64,000 bases of DNA from Chrysoperla carnea (GCF_905475395.1 NC_058337.1:117856368-117920367), one strand, 5' to 3'; positions 1 to 12,532 are shown, numbered from the stretch's first letter. Notes: generated by a model not told the origin, from the letters alone. Numbers and translations: made by a program.

Positions 1-141
1 GGTGGACTCGGTTACTTCGCTCTTAACCAACCCACGACAGTATGATCAATTTATCGCTCCTTCAATTATAGTTGGCCAGACTGCCGCTACCTGAATTCGA
101 ACCCGCAATTGAGCCTTTACTCGCTCGGCCAGTGAGTCTTA
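1..141 (-). mobile_element. tRNA-derived SINE (family 1, copy A), cut by window edge
   Basis: Read on the minus strand, this has a pol III A-box-like stretch (GGCCGAGCGAGTAAAGGC, within 111-135) followed by a B box (GCGGGTTCGAATTC, 93-106). Next comes the family body ending GCGAAGTAACCGAGTCCACC at the window edge. The same head and body order occurs at 47322-47613 and 63455-63728. The A-box text resembles tRNA-Leu (class II), so the head is probably tRNA-Leu derived. The 3' part lies outside the window. Confidence 0.8.
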
Positions 142-932
142 TAATATAATTAACACTTCGAAACGCACTCAATGGTACAGACTCTCTACTTCTAGTCTAA
201 TCAATTAAATTAAAAAAATTTAGTTAATAATATTCAAAAATTAACATATCTTGAAAAAAAAAAATTATTTTTAAATGGAATTCACTAAGGATTTTACCTT
301 TTGTAGTGACAGAAAAAATTCTTACCTATATCAATTTAATATTTATTAAAGAACGGTTATATGCTAACTATTAAAAATAAGGTAGCTACTACAGATTTCA
401 GCTCAGATCTTAATTATCCATAAAAAAATATCTTAAACATTAATTAGATAATTCTAAGAATATTCAATTATATTCATCTCAACTATGACCTACTGTTTAT
501 AGACACAAACATTTATATAAAACTTTTTTTTTAAGTTGTATAGGTATATGTTTTTTTGATTTTTATCGTAATTTATACATAGTGTTCACTATAAAATGTA
601 ATTAGTTTAACTCAACTGAACTAACCAACTTACACATATTTGATATAACGAACGACTCGACGAATAGATTGGACATATAAATGATATATACTTGAATTTT
701 TTAAAGTTGTCACGTTCAGAAAGGAAATAATATTTAATAAGCTTCCCATACTAAGTGATTTATTATGTTTGGTAATATTTTTATTTTCTACATTCAGAAT
801 GATGTCAACGTATTTTTTTTTTTTTTTTTTGTATTTGCCATGCCAAATAAATTCGAATAAGAGATTGAATTGCAGCGGAATAGATAAGAAAGAAGTAATC
901 AGGTTTGCCTATGTAGATTTTCTGAAGTTTCC
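142..932. other. Gene-free AT-rich stretch
   Basis: No open frame with recognisable protein similarity and no RNA gene. Poly-A and poly-T runs (for example a long T-run near 809-830) are the only features seen. Confidence 0.5.
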
Positions 933-985
933 TTTCCACGAAATCTAAACAAATGTTGCCTTTCACGAAATCTAACTAAATGTTG
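933..985. repeat. Two-unit tandem repeat, about 28 bp
   Basis: The motif CACGAAATCTAA, followed by an AAATGTTG motif, occurs twice in succession with small differences. It is non-coding. Confidence 0.6.
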
Positions 986-1093
986 GCATAGTTGCCATGA
1001 AAAAGTCAACTACAGCTACACATTAACATGTCAATTCGTTGCCTTCATATTTTCACATAATTTGCGGGGCGGTTACAGGTTGATTGCTACAAA

Positions 1094-1215
1094 GTTTAAG
1101 AATTCACGACTAGTCAAAAGTGCAAGTATTCTCACCCCCTTTAAGAATTTTACGACCAGCCAAAACAAACCTTCTTTTATTTCTCTTTAAGAATTTTATG
1201 TCCAGCCAAAAGGAA
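1094..1215. repeat. Three-unit tandem repeat, about 46 bp
   Basis: TTTAAGAATT starts at about 1095, 1140 and 1186. Each is followed by a variant of ACGACCAGCCAAAA, giving periods of 45-46 bp. The units have diverged and there is no coding frame. Confidence 0.7.
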
Positions 1216-1653
1216 TGTCTTCCCTCGTTGCATTATACATAACAAAATCTTACTATCGTCTTGAAAAACGTAAAACTACACAAGAAATTGCTGGCACTCT
1301 GATACCATCTGAATAAACTATTTATGATGCCAACTTCGTCTATGTAAATAATAAGGTGACGAAGATCCGACCTTCAAAATCACATGAAAGGAAGAAAAAA
1401 AGATGTTACAAAATAAAACGATAATAAGTACAACCACTTTGACTGAGCTACCAGAGAATTGAGCTACCAGAGAACGATATGTAGTTGTTTGAGTTTCGCA
1501 ACATTTTCCGGGTTATTTTAGTTTCTAAGATGCAGAAGGATCAAAAGTGTGTGGAAGTATATAAGATCTTGTTCCTACATCAAAACAGTAATACAGAAAA
1601 ATATAAGATCTTTTCCTACATCAGATTCAGCGGTAGACTGGACAGGAAATAAA

Positions 1654-1782
1654 AACAACTTCATTGAAGTTTAAAATCCACTTTCTGAGGGTAATTGGCT
1701 ATAAGATGATAATACATGCGAGATGGTAACCAGGGATCTCATTGACCTTGCATAAGATCAAAGAAGAAAAGAATCAGAGAAG
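1654..1782 (+). repeat. Dispersed repeat (family 2, copy 1)
   Basis: This matches the reverse complement of 39812-39947 with moderate divergence. Shared landmarks in order are CCACTTTCTGAGG, TAATTGG, GCGAGATGGTAACCA, GGATCTCATTGA and TTGCATAAGATCAAA. A two-copy tandem of TATAAGATCTT plus CCTACATCA lies just upstream (1558-1625). No open reading frame is conserved between the copies. Confidence 0.7.
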
Positions 1783-3821
1783 AAGAAAAGGCCTTTACAA
1801 ATACGATATAAAAACTAATTGCGATCAGAGGCGGATGTATTTGTAAAGCAAATAGATCAACTAGTACATATATATCTGTTTACATAATAAAATATTATTT
1901 ATTTGAGCAAGTGTTTATTAAAAGTTGATCGTGTTGATTTGATATATAATATAAAAAAAAAAGTGTAACTTAATAAGCTACTGAATTTATTTTCTTGAGT
2001 TAAAATATTATTATTTTTTATCTCTTTTAAATTCCATTTATATATGATTATTTTATTCTTCTCCTATTATTTTTAATGCGTTTAATATCATTACTGCTTA
2101 ACTATTGACTAGTAGTTAGCTTTAAAAAAAAAAAAAAAAACAGACAAACACAGCATTGATACTTGAATAGTACTTGTAAAAAGATAGTAAAAAGAAAACT
2201 TGTTATTACATAGATTTGTTGTCATTTTATTTAGAGGTGAGTATGTAATGTTTTTAACTATAATTTTTATTTCATCATTGGTTTTATTTCACTTTAACTT
2301 GTAAATCGATTAAGGATTCTGTATCAATATCAAAATTGTTTTTGTTTTCCAAGTGAAATCTCTTAGCGTTTTTTCTATAGGCCATTTTAAAGTCCATATT
2401 GAATTGTGTAAGAAGGAAAAAAGTAGAGAAAACATTTCTTTTTTAATGAAGCCTTTTTAAAATTAGTTTTATTATTTAATTTAAATGAAAAACAATTTAA
2501 CTAAACGTAGATTTCCCCTAACCAAAATTTAGATACTGAATCTAAAATATCGAAGAAATTGATTCGTTCTTTGAAAATATCGGTTTTTATTTTTTTTATG
2601 GAAAATCTATTTAGTTTTTCAATACAATGGCCATTCTTCACAGCGCTCCCACCATAATCTGATTCCGTATCCTACTTTTTGAATAATACAATTTACTATA
2701 CTTGAATTATTTTACCGAGGCCAACATTTAAAAAAAACAAAGACCGTTTTTAAAGCACACAGTTTAATTTAAGTAGTTCGATCTTTTAATTCTGATTTAA
2801 ATAACTTATATTTAGCAAAAATATAAATTCGAATCAATTAAATTGTATTATTAAGCTCGAAAACACACTTTAAAAAAGACAACACTTTGTGCAAAATTTC
2901 AGCATGATTGGACCTTCAGAAGTTTCCAAAAACCAAATATAAGTATTTAGTTTCCAGAAACCAAAACAGCTACGCTAGATGATAATAGCTAATAGTTTTA
3001 AATTTCATAGCCAAGTTTATCCCGCCAGGCAATTTCACTCTAAATTTTATGCTTTAAAGGTCTATTACATTAATAGTCGAATGCTAAAAAGGTCTCAATT
3101 CATTATTGTCTAATGCCACAAAAATTTGGTAGCATAAATCGCATTATCCCAATCATTATATTATTTATTAAGGACTGTCAAGATGTCATAAGGGCAAAAA
3201 AGCGACTTTTGCCGCTTTTTAATAAAATCATCGTAATAAAATTTTTTCAAACAGAACAGAAACTTTTAAGAAACATTTTTTTTTTTCAAGAATCAAAAAA
3301 ACCTCCTGTGAGATTCTGAAAATGGATGAAATTAGCGATAAAAAATAATCAGATAATTTATATCGTATTACTTATATTAAAGCTATTCCCATTAAGGGAC
3401 ATTTACGATGTGAGCTTTTCTCACACTTAATCGATTTTTCTTATTTTTTGTGTGTGTTGGATTTAATGCTTCTATGTTTTAAACTTAACATTTTATTTTT
3501 CAATTTATTTAATTTATAAGTTTTAAATTGAAAGAGTATCCTTTTTTAATAAAATATTCTCACGAATATAAATTTATGTTTTTTTTTTGTTTGTATTTTT
3601 TGTCTTATTTTTATTAATTTTTACTTGATTCGGATGTCCATCCGTTCTTGTCTATTACCGAGTCACGCTATTAATTATTCGTATAATGCACACTTTAATA
3701 GACTACTTACTAAATAGCTTATAATGATATACGCAATATATTTATTGCAACTTAAGATGAACAGTTTTCACTTTTGGCAGAAGCCATTTATTCTCCAAAT
3801 AAGCTCAAAAAATTTGTTCTC
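1783..3821. other. Gene-free stretch with one dispersed-repeat fragment
   Basis: No coding sequence is recognised. The short piece 2694-2747 (containing TTTTACCGAGGCCAACATTT) recurs at 54713-54764, so at least that part is repetitive. A 68-residue open frame at 3113 has no recognisable motif and I do not call it. Confidence 0.5.
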
Positions 3822-3868
3822 TGAAGGCCCCTAAAAATTTAACTGGTTAATTATGATGTAATAATGGA
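3822..3868 (+). repeat. Short direct repeat partner of 4097-4138
   Basis: GCCCCTAAAAATTT, followed by a CTGGTTAAT motif, recurs at 4097-4138 as GCCCCTAAAAATTTTACTAG. It belongs to a local cluster of duplicated segments around the palindrome at 4159-4466. Confidence 0.6.
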
Positions 3869-4002
3869 CAACTATGCCAAGTTTCATTCAATTCTGGATG
3901 CAAAGTCTATCACCAATAGTACTATTTTAAACTAAAAATTTAATTTTTTGGGAAAAATTTTTGTGATAAAATTACTACAAAATTTAACATAATTTTTTAC
4001 AC

Positions 4003-4096
4003 TCAGATCGCCATTTTTATCTATTCTATTGACTCTGTTTCCACGATTCGTAAACTCAATTAATAAAGTGTAAAGCCAGTTTTCCACTGGCAGTTT
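4003..4096 (+). repeat. Direct repeat, left copy flanking the palindrome
   Basis: About 94 bp, starting TCAGATCGCCATTTTTATC and ending TTTTCCACTGGCAGTT. It is repeated almost exactly at 4486-4578, with only a few differences (for example AATAAAGTGTAAA against AATATAGTATAAA). The two copies bracket a large inverted repeat. Confidence 0.9.
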
Positions 4097-4158
4097 TTCT
4101 GAATGCCCCTAAAAATTTTACTAGTTAATGTAATAAGAAGGATCCCTCACCAGTAATG

Positions 4159-4466
4159 AAAAAAATAAATTAGTAGAAAATGATCCAAATTTTTAGTATG
4201 TTATAATTAACGATACATATTATTAAAGCAAAAAAAAATTTGGGTATCTTATCGATCAATTAAGAGAGTAATTAATGAATTAAAAATACACTAAATAACA
4301 TAATCATCCTCATATCATGCTATGTTATTTAGTGTATTTTTAATTAATTAATTACTCTTTTAATTGATCGATAAGATATCCAAATTTTTTTTTTTGATTT
4401 AATAATATGTATCGTTAATTATAACATACTAAAAATTTGGATCATTTTCTACTAATTTATTTTTTT
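4159..4466. repeat. Large near-perfect palindrome, arms about 145 bp
   Basis: The left arm (4159-4302) and right arm (4321-4466) are reverse complements along their full length, with only scattered mismatches and small indels. The spacer is 18 bp (4303-4320). Arm ends are AAAAAAATAAATTAGTAG on the left and CTACTAATTTATTTTTTT on the right. As single-stranded RNA or DNA it would form a very long hairpin. It looks like a foldback MITE or a head-to-head duplication, and nothing in it codes for protein. Confidence 0.92.
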
Positions 4467-4485
4467 ACAATCTGATTTTTTACAA

Positions 4486-4578
4486 TCAGATCGCCATTTT
4501 TATCTATTCTATTGACTCTGTTTCCACGATTCGTAAACTCAATTAATATAGTATAAAGCCAGTTTTCCACTGGCAGTT
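4486..4578 (+). repeat. Direct repeat, right copy flanking the palindrome
   Basis: Second copy of 4003-4096. The interval between the copies contains the 308-bp palindrome. An 82-residue minus-strand open frame (4457-4705) runs through this copy and is a chance frame. Confidence 0.9.
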
Positions 4579-6782
4579 GAGCAATTGGGTTTTTGTTGAA
4601 AAACAAAAACAAAACTGAAACTATAATGGTCATAACATTGACAGTCTTCAAAAAGTTTGTTTTTGCTTGTCTGTTTAGTGGAAAACCGGTGTAATAGATT
4701 TGCATGATGACCGAAGCTTACAGAAATAATAAAAAAAAATGGTGTTGGTGCATGGAAATCATTTGGATTGCACAGCTTTGGTTATACCAAACAATTTAAC
4801 TATTTTTCATTTTTTTCATGCGTACATATATAAATATTTTCAAATTGTTTTATTTGTCGTATGATTTATATAAATCAATCAATTTGAAAGTTCTATTTCT
4901 AGATACAAACACAAACAATTTAAATATTTTAATTCTCTACTACCCTCAAATGAACAAAACACTATAAAAAATAAATATATAAAAAAAAGAACATAAGAAA
5001 TCGTTGTAGAGAGAGATATTGTTCAAATGATATTATTAAATGGAAACCAAATCGAATATTGTAAAAGGTAACCAACCAAATGGTATGGTATGGTATTATT
5101 ATACCACACTTCATTTTTTATCAAAAATTGAATCTATTTCTCTAAACACGAATTCATTAAATACCTCCATGTGTATATGTCACACATATTTTTGACTATA
5201 TACCATTTATAGAATGATTTTAAAGTCTGTGTACATTTGAGATAAGCACTCAGATAATCGGCGTCCATTTATGCTAGTCACTCGTTTTCTGACGGTCGAA
5301 AACGAGTGACGTACAGTCGAAATAATTTTCTCAAGTTTGTTTTATTGAAAAGATTGTGGGATCTTCATTTTACCCTTCATCCTGCCCCGTTATATATTAT
5401 TTTTGTGACCTAATTAACGTAGTCTTTCAAATTAAGAAAGAGGGAAGGGATCTTTGGTGATTAAGGATTTAGAATCGTTGACACCTTAAAAAACTTTTTA
5501 AGTATTATTAGTTCATCTGATAGTTTTTATATTCTGCATTTATACACTGTAAGCTACGGCAACTTGTCAGAATTTTATGTTTATAAAGATTCCTAAGGCA
5601 GTGGCGCATCAGCCATATAGCAAGAATAGCAAAGATGTACGAAAGCTAAAAAAAGGAAAAGTGGACAAAATGAAGAAAAGGAAAAGGAACGGGCAAATTT
5701 TCGGTAAAGGGCCTCCTTGTAAATTTAGGAAGGCTAAGAAAAAAGAAAGAGTGGGCAAGTAGAAGAAAAGTGAAAAGAATATACAAAGTTTGATCAAGCG
5801 ATTCCCAGACAGATTCACGAAGATCATAGTTGGGAGCCCTAGATAGATTCTCGAAGACCAAAAAAAGAAAAGTACACATCGGTTGATAGAATTTACTACA
5901 TGCTTTATACTTAATTCGTCACTTCCTAAGAGTGTTCGGAATGCGATTACTATGTTTTTAGCGAAATGAATCCCTTTTGCTTATTTTATTTTCATTTTCG
6001 TAATCACTTCACTTGTTTACAATTCACATTATCTTCGAGGTCAGTGACGTATATTTCTCGATCTAATTTTCCAGATTGATACTTAGTCTATAGTTGTATA
6101 GAAAAATTGTCTGTATTTTCGGCTTCCAAAACTATATCCTCGTTTCAACTCTTTTGTCACATGCATCTTTTATTCACACGGTGTGGTTTATTGTGATAGC
6201 TATACTTAAGATGGCAACCACGTAATAATGCTTACCGTCTAAACTAAGCCTCTACCGATAACGATATCGAATTTTTTCGTTCGCCGGCTAGTAAATTGCG
6301 CTACAGGTAATATTACGCTTTTATAGATACATATATTATAAATTAAAGATAGGTCTTTGAATTTAGCTTAATAATCAAATACCTAGGAAAGCGTTGTTGT
6401 TTAAAAAATCACCTGTATATATCAAAATAGCTCTATAACTTGCTCACTCAAACATGCACACATACAGAATCAAAAACAAAATAAAAAAACGACAATTTTA
6501 CTAAATACCTGCTCAGAGATTAAACTACCACATTGCATTTATATATGAAACAACAATACACATTCATATATTCATAAACATATGTTAAACAAGGATAGTT
6601 GCACAGATGTACAAACATAAATACTATCACTTAACTTTAGCTGATCGCTTCGTTTCAAGCTCAAGCTATTGGGATGATGATGCTATATGTAAATGGTATA
6701 CCATTTAAAATGATAGAATTTGAAACTTAAGTTGAATTGGTGCATGGTGTATCAAAGTGTTTTTATATTCGAAAGAGAGAAT
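4579..6782. other. Gene-free stretch
   Basis: No recognised gene. A Lys-rich 61-residue frame at 5577-5762 comes from an AAG/AAA-rich purine run and shows no domain. The perfect hairpin at 5277-5310 is listed separately. Confidence 0.5.
5277..5310. repeat. Perfect 13-bp hairpin
   Basis: GTCACTCGTTTTC (5277-5289) and GAAAACGAGTGAC (5298-5310) are exact reverse complements around an 8-nt loop. It could be a cruciform or RNA hairpin. No flanking gene gives it a role. Confidence 0.85.
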
Positions 6783-6898
6783 GATCCTGGAAAACTATTC
6801 TACGAGATAAAGCTACAGACGCATCAGATCTAAATTTAATCAAGAGCTTTTTCGTTCGTCTTGATAAGTTTTATCTCGTAGTATAGTTTTTCAAGATC
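6783..6898. repeat. Foldback element, arms about 30 bp
   Basis: GATCCTGGAAAACTATTC continuing TACGAGATAAA (6783-6812) pairs with TTTTATCTCGTAGTATAG continuing TTTTTCAAGATC (6869-6898) with about four mismatches. The spacer is about 56 bp. It is probably a short MITE or other foldback. Confidence 0.8.
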
Positions 6899-8225
6899 AA
6901 GTAAAGAACAGCCTGTGTATAATATAAACCAAATACAGCTCACAGCTTCGCTGGGAAGCGAGTATGTGAATAATACAACTGGTCGATTACCTGACCGTAT
7001 CGATTAGATGCGATATCATCGATAAAACTGTTTGTACTTTTAAGATCAAACCTCACGTTTTGACGATGTTCACAAAGTATTCGATTCTTTACTCAACTAG
7101 TTGGATTAAAACATTAAAAGATTAAAAGACGACTCATATCGACGATAAGAACCAATTAAAAGCAAAAGCATGTTTAACCGGGTAAGAAACTCAAACTTAA
7201 CACTTATTTTGATAAAAAAAATTCAATAATTTAAGTGCGTTATCCAAAATTATCCATTTAAATACGTTATCCAACATTGCGAATAATGTTGTATGATTAT
7301 TTTTCCGGTTTTAAGTATACCGCAAAGCCCGGCAAAATTCCGGGTTATATTTGTATGGTATTCAAGTTTAACGCTAAGATGTCAGCACCACGAGTAAAAT
7401 AAATATAAACCATACTTAAACTACTCAGCTGATTTTTGAATGAAAAGACAAAAGATACCTACTTTACTATACATTTTAATAAACAATAATAAACTAACTT
7501 TTCCGTTAATTATTATATATCTATAATAATTGGCGTTGCAAAGTATAGGTAGTTCCTTTTTTTATCGCTAGATAGATTCTTTCTTAGTATTAAAATCCAA
7601 TCATACATCACACAAATTGACATAAAATTATTTACAAAACCTCCAACACGAGTTCATTTATGTACGTTTAAAGTTCTATCATTTTAAATGGAAAACCTAT
7701 TATATGTGTACACTAAAACTAAATAGCTTACTGCAGCATCTTTCTTTCAGCCAGTTTGTTATTCTCTTTGTGATTTGATTTTGTTTTTTTGCTTTTTTAA
7801 TTCATGTTTTATTGTTGGTATTACTGTTTTTTTTCTGCTGTTGTTTCGATATTTATTTTTTCTGCTTGTTAGTCGATCGATTTCTTATGCTCAATATTAA
7901 ATATACTACTCTATGAGAAGTGGAGTTTTTTTTTACGCATTTTGTTTTTTTTACATGTCTTCCACAATGTGTAGTAAGAACTTTCGTTGATTTCACATGG
8001 TATTGAATGCAAAAAAAAAGTATTGGATTGCAATATTTCTCGTACGACCTTCGTACGAAACGATGTAAGTTAAATTTCGTTACTGAGTATCGAATTTAAG
8101 GAGCGGTGAATTGCCTCAGTGACCCCTACATCCGAGGTATTGAGGGATGGCATTAACTAGACACTGAAATAGTAAACAACCAACTGCGAAGATTCTCCCC
8201 CCTCCCAAGAGCTTTGGAATTGACT

Positions 8226-8295
8226 CATAGCTGTGGAAATAGCATACCTGTAGTATAGTTGTGGAAATAGCATACCATAGTTGTGTAAATAGCTG
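8226..8295. repeat. Degenerate tandem repeat, about 25 bp
   Basis: Variants of TAGCTGTGGAAATAGCATAC occur in succession (TAGTTGTGGAAATAGCATAC, then TAGTTGTGTAAATAGC). They lie inside an 82-residue minus-strand open frame that I regard as chance. Confidence 0.6.
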
Positions 8296-8654
8296 TATTC
8301 TCAAAAGTGTATATGTAGATTGAAGATTTTCATCCTTCCGGAAATTATCCTTTAGAGTGGCCAACTATAGCGGAGAAATATCGTTTTAGGGATATTTATA
8401 TGTGTATGGTTTCATATCTTCGCACTATAAAGTCTCAGAAACGTCTGCTCTCCGAATTACTTTTTGGTGTCGTAGCCGACTGTGTAGAACCTTTCCAAAA
8501 GACAACGAAATTAAGTTAGGTAACTAAGGTAAGGTAACTTTGACAGCAAAAGTATGAAAATATGAAGTTATAATTTCTGTGAAAATAACAGTCAGTCGAT
8601 ATAGAGAGTTCACTATGGTCAGTGGTCTACAATGCAGTGCAAAAAGTTGCTGTT

Positions 8655-8700
8655 GAATTATTATTAAATATATTAGTGAATATGTATTTAATAATAATTC
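8655..8700. repeat. Perfect 16-bp inverted repeat
   Basis: GAATTATTATTAAATA (8655-8670) and TATTTAATAATAATTC (8685-8700) are exact reverse complements with a 14-bp spacer. Confidence 0.8.
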
Positions 8701-10632
8701 GTTTGTGTACGTTTATAATAAACAGTAAAATATATCAAAGTTTTCAAAAAATTAACTCAGTAATGTTTTATTGAATGGAACCTACGGGAGTAGAATGTTA
8801 CAATATAAATGAACAAGTTGCAAATACTTATTCCTTATAAATTTCCTATAAACCTTAGAGTCCGTCCCGAATCTGTCTTTAATGATGTATTGGTAAACGT
8901 TAAGAATGCCTGCTATTTGAAGATTAATCAGTTCTAAGTTTAGTAAATGTATCGTAAAATGATGTAGCTTTTTAGTATTTTCTTTTTAAATAGTTCACTT
9001 TTTTCACAGCGCTTTCGACGACGTAAAGTTTTAAATAAGTAAATAATGATTTTAAGTAAGTATTTTAAGTAAAGTACGTTATCGATGCTTCTGTTAACAA
9101 CTCAACGTTCTTAACATTAGGTTTAACTATATCGTTTGCTACTTACCGTCACACTTCGTTACTATTAGCATACGAAGGTTAAAATAATAAAAAGAAAAAC
9201 AAACAAAAAAAACGAAACATGCATAAAAAATGTTGAAAACCAATTATTGAAGATTTTAGTAAATCGATATCGATATCCACAAATATATATCGATTTGATT
9301 CACAATACAATTTCGACGTATTATTATTGTTTTATCCTTTTTTTATTAATTGTTATCGTACGGTTGTTGTTTATTGTATTAAAATTGGTTTTTTACAATT
9401 ATTATTGTTTTTAATATTACTATTTACTTTAAGATTCTTTACTACTATTTTTAAAGTCTTTCGTTTAAATTTGGTATTGGAGAAACGGGTTCGATTGAAG
9501 TGAGACACCCGTGAGATTTGAGACTGAAAAACCTTAATAGTCTAATTAACAAATTCAAATTCCAATTGGTGAAATATGGAAATAATGGTTGGACATAACG
9601 ATTATATACGTGTAACAGCTTGTTGGATTTGGATTAATATCTAGAAAAATGTTCCGAAAGTATTTTTTAGCACATATAAAAAAGTTAAAAAGAATTGAAG
9701 ATGAAAAAAAGTTATGTATTTCGTTTTTCGCCAATCAATTTTTTATCACTTCCGGCTGATTTTCCTAGACATCATTCTCTAGACGATTCTATAACTGGAA
9801 CAATTAATTTAAAAAATATTCATATGAACTATACAAATTTTGACACACAAAAATTTTACGTTGGCATATAAATCTATAACTGAAGGCAACAAAATAAGAA
9901 AAGCTTATTTAAAGCTGTGATACTACTTCGGCCATTTTAGGCAACAGTTCATTTTCGCTTGAACAATAATAAATTATACATATATATCAATTCCATATTG
10001 CACATAAATTTTGCATTAAAATAACAAATATTTATTGTTTTATTATAATGTCTTCTTCTTTTGCATATCAACAAGAATTTGTTAACAAAATTATCAAGGA
10101 GTTGAATTGATAATAAATTTTATTAAGAATGTATGTACGGTTTTCCTCGAAAGTAAACACAGAATTTATGTAATTTTTAAATAAAGAATTGTTTATTTTT
10201 TTTATTTCTTTTGAATACTTGTTTTTACAATTTTTATTGAGTAAATAGTTTTCGATTTATATATAAGAACAAATGTTTTCAATTCGAAATTACTTCAAAT
10301 GTTTCTGTTTAAAACAAAAATGAATCGACTCTCGGAGTATTGTAAAGCCGAGCCCAACATTTTATTGTAAAAGAGCTAGGATATTTGTGAAAAATTAACT
10401 CAACCTGCTCTTGTAAATACTCAATATCTAGATACTTCATCATGTGAAATTATATGCGGTTGTTGTAGGTTTAAAAGCACAAGGTATTAAAAAATAAATT
10501 AAATGTTTGTATTGGGTAAGAGATAGGGTAAAAATATATTTTGCAACGCTATAAAGTATTAAACAACTTTTGTTTGGAACATTTTCTCCAATTTATGAAG
10601 TTTGCGGAGAAAAATGTTCTGAGCAAAAGTTT

Positions 10633-11166
10633 TTATACCATGTATATATTAAATATACATAGTATATTAAATTTAGTCCCAAGTTTGTAACGCTTAAAAA
10701 TATTGATGCTACGAACAAATTTTCGTATAGGTGTTCATGAAATCATCTAATTAATCTAATTTTCGGTTGTTTGTCCATCTGTCTGTCTGTCAACACCGAA
10801 AATTGATATCAAGCTGAAATTTTTACAGCGTGCTCATTACATAAACAGTGAGGTCGAGTTCGTAAATGGGAAACATAGGTCAAATGGGTCTTGAGCCCGT
10901 AGGGCCCATTTTGTAAACCGTTACAGATAGAACAAAAATTTAATTAAAAAAAACAACTTTTGTTTGAAACATTTTGTCAGTTTAACATCCGTGTTTACCC
11001 GTGAGAGTGCAAGTTAAGCGCAACTTATATAGTATGTATTATATGGGAATATCAGTTGTCTATGTGTGACATGTATGTATGTGTAATGTGACAGTGTAAT
11101 TAACACAATCTATACATGATACTTTAACAATTAACTCAGTCAATTGTTTGTTTTCACTTGTTATTT
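10633..11166 (+). mobile_element. Dispersed non-autonomous element (family 3, copy 1)
   Basis: It starts TTATACCATGTATATATTAA and continues TTTAGTCCCAAGTTTGTAAC. It carries a TCTGTCTGTCTGTCAACAC stretch and a GTGAGGTCGAGTTCGTAAA stretch, and ends AACTCAGTCAATTGTTTG plus TTTTCACTTGTTA. The same order of blocks recurs at 54226-54690 and, with a different interior, at 46157-46766. Near-terminal inverted 12-mers are ATACCATGTATA (10635-10646) and TATACATGATAC (11111-11122). No open reading frame is shared, so it is probably a MITE-like or similar non-autonomous DNA element. Confidence 0.75.
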
Positions 11167-12067
11167 TATAAGATTAAATGTTATAATATCTTTCACCAGA
11201 AGAAACACAGTTACGAGTAAAAGGTTTTTTTAGTCCCCTGCGTTATAAAATATGTTTAAAAATAGTATTCGAAGAGCCAGGCTGCTGCATTCGACCATTC
11301 CATTTTTTTCTGTTTAAATCGCCCAACCTGTAAGAATAATTTACGGTTTCAAAATATTTCGCTAAGGCTGTGAAAAACATTCTGAATTAAAAATTATTTT
11401 GTTTCGTTAAGTGTACATTTTTTTTCTGTACAACATGGTTGATATAAATTATTGTAGAAATTCTCACACCTTACCCATATAAAATAATATTTGATGAAAT
11501 AATTCTCACTTGTGACGTGGTACCCATGAATGTGCTAGCTAAATTCTTTTTTGTTTTTTAATTTTTTGCTGTGGTATATAAAAAGAAGGTATACGTATAA
11601 AATGGACATTTAAAAGAGACAAAATTAAATATGGATAATTTATTTTTGTTTTCATGGTGAATTACAGCACGTGGTTCTTCTTTAGCATTGTTTCCAAGTA
11701 CAGGGTTGGATTATATTATTCGTTTTCATCTAAATTATTTCGAAACTAGATATGCACAGAACACAGCAACTAATTGAAGGTGTGTAGAAACAATTGCATT
11801 TTTGCGAACCCCCTTGATTTAAAATTATGAAGACAAAAGTTGTAGGATCTAATATTGGCCTGTATGAAGGTCTCATTCAACGTCTCACCGTGTGAGACAT
11901 TCTACATGAAATTAGCGAAAAAACAAGACGTAGTACTCCAGAAGTTCGATGCGAACAGTGATGTGAAAAGTCTAATTGTAAAATTGATTTAGTTCTTTTT
12001 GTATTTCAAAGCAAAGCTATGTAAACCATTCAGCAATTTTGTTATAATAATCCCTATCCCTATCCCT
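11167..12067. other. Gene-free stretch
   Basis: Nothing recognisable as a gene or RNA was seen. Just before the next element is a short run of CCCTAT repeats (about 12051-12069). Confidence 0.45.
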
Positions 12068-12532
12068 ATATATTATGAATGTGAAAGTAAGCCCGTTTGT
12101 TTGTTTGTTTGTTTGTTTGTTTGTTTGTTTGTTTGTTACGCTTTCATGCTACAACTAGTGAATGGTTTTTAATGAAACTGCACAGCAATATAGCTGATAT
12201 ATCAGAATAACACATGAACTATAATTTATAAAGATATCTAAAAAAATAATAAAAAAATAAAATTTATTTTGACATTTACCATTTTAAATTTTGAAAGAAT
12301 TCTTTAATTTATGGTTCAAAATGATGGTCATAGATCTGCTCCAAAGAATTATTTAAAAATTTAAAATAGTTAATGTCAAACAAATCACGGCCAACTATTC
12401 TGATATACTCAATGAATTATGACTACTTAACATTTAACAAAATTTAAAACTGTGTATATCAAGAGAGGGTGAAGGCTATAAAGCGGTGGTTTTTACATTT
12501 TAGCCCAGTGAAACGGGCGGGTATCAATCTAG
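12068..12532 (+). mobile_element. Probable non-autonomous transposable element with (GTTT)n
   Basis: The 5' end, TATTATGAATGTGAAAGTAA, leads into a (GTTT)n microsatellite (12095-12137), then TTACGCTTTCATGC. The 3' end is AGTGAAACGGGCGGGTATCA followed by ATCTAGTTTTAT. This layout (a 'gtgaaagtaa' start, a GT-rich simple repeat, a GC-richer 'cgggcgggtatca' end) is common in arthropod interspersed elements, variously RTE- or Helitron-like. I infer element status without naming a clade. There is no coding capacity. Confidence 0.6.

Larger units (their letters stand above)
6899..10632. other. Gene-free stretch
   Basis: No coding sequence is recognised. T-rich and A-rich tracts at about 7730-7880 and 9180-9480 have a UTR-like look (interrupted poly-T, CTG/TTG runs) but no adjacent exon was found. 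Small repeats at 8226-8295 and 8655-8700 are listed separately. Confidence 0.4.

Noticed and set aside
5577..5762. Lys-rich 61-residue frame that might be a nuclear or ribosomal-type small protein.
   Set aside because: It is produced by a purine-rich run of AAG and AAA codons. The antisense frames are equally open, and there is no motif.
12095..12137. (GTTT)n as a CRISPR-like or other regulated array.
   Set aside because: It is a simple microsatellite inside an interspersed element. No CRISPR repeat-spacer pattern exists in this eukaryotic window.
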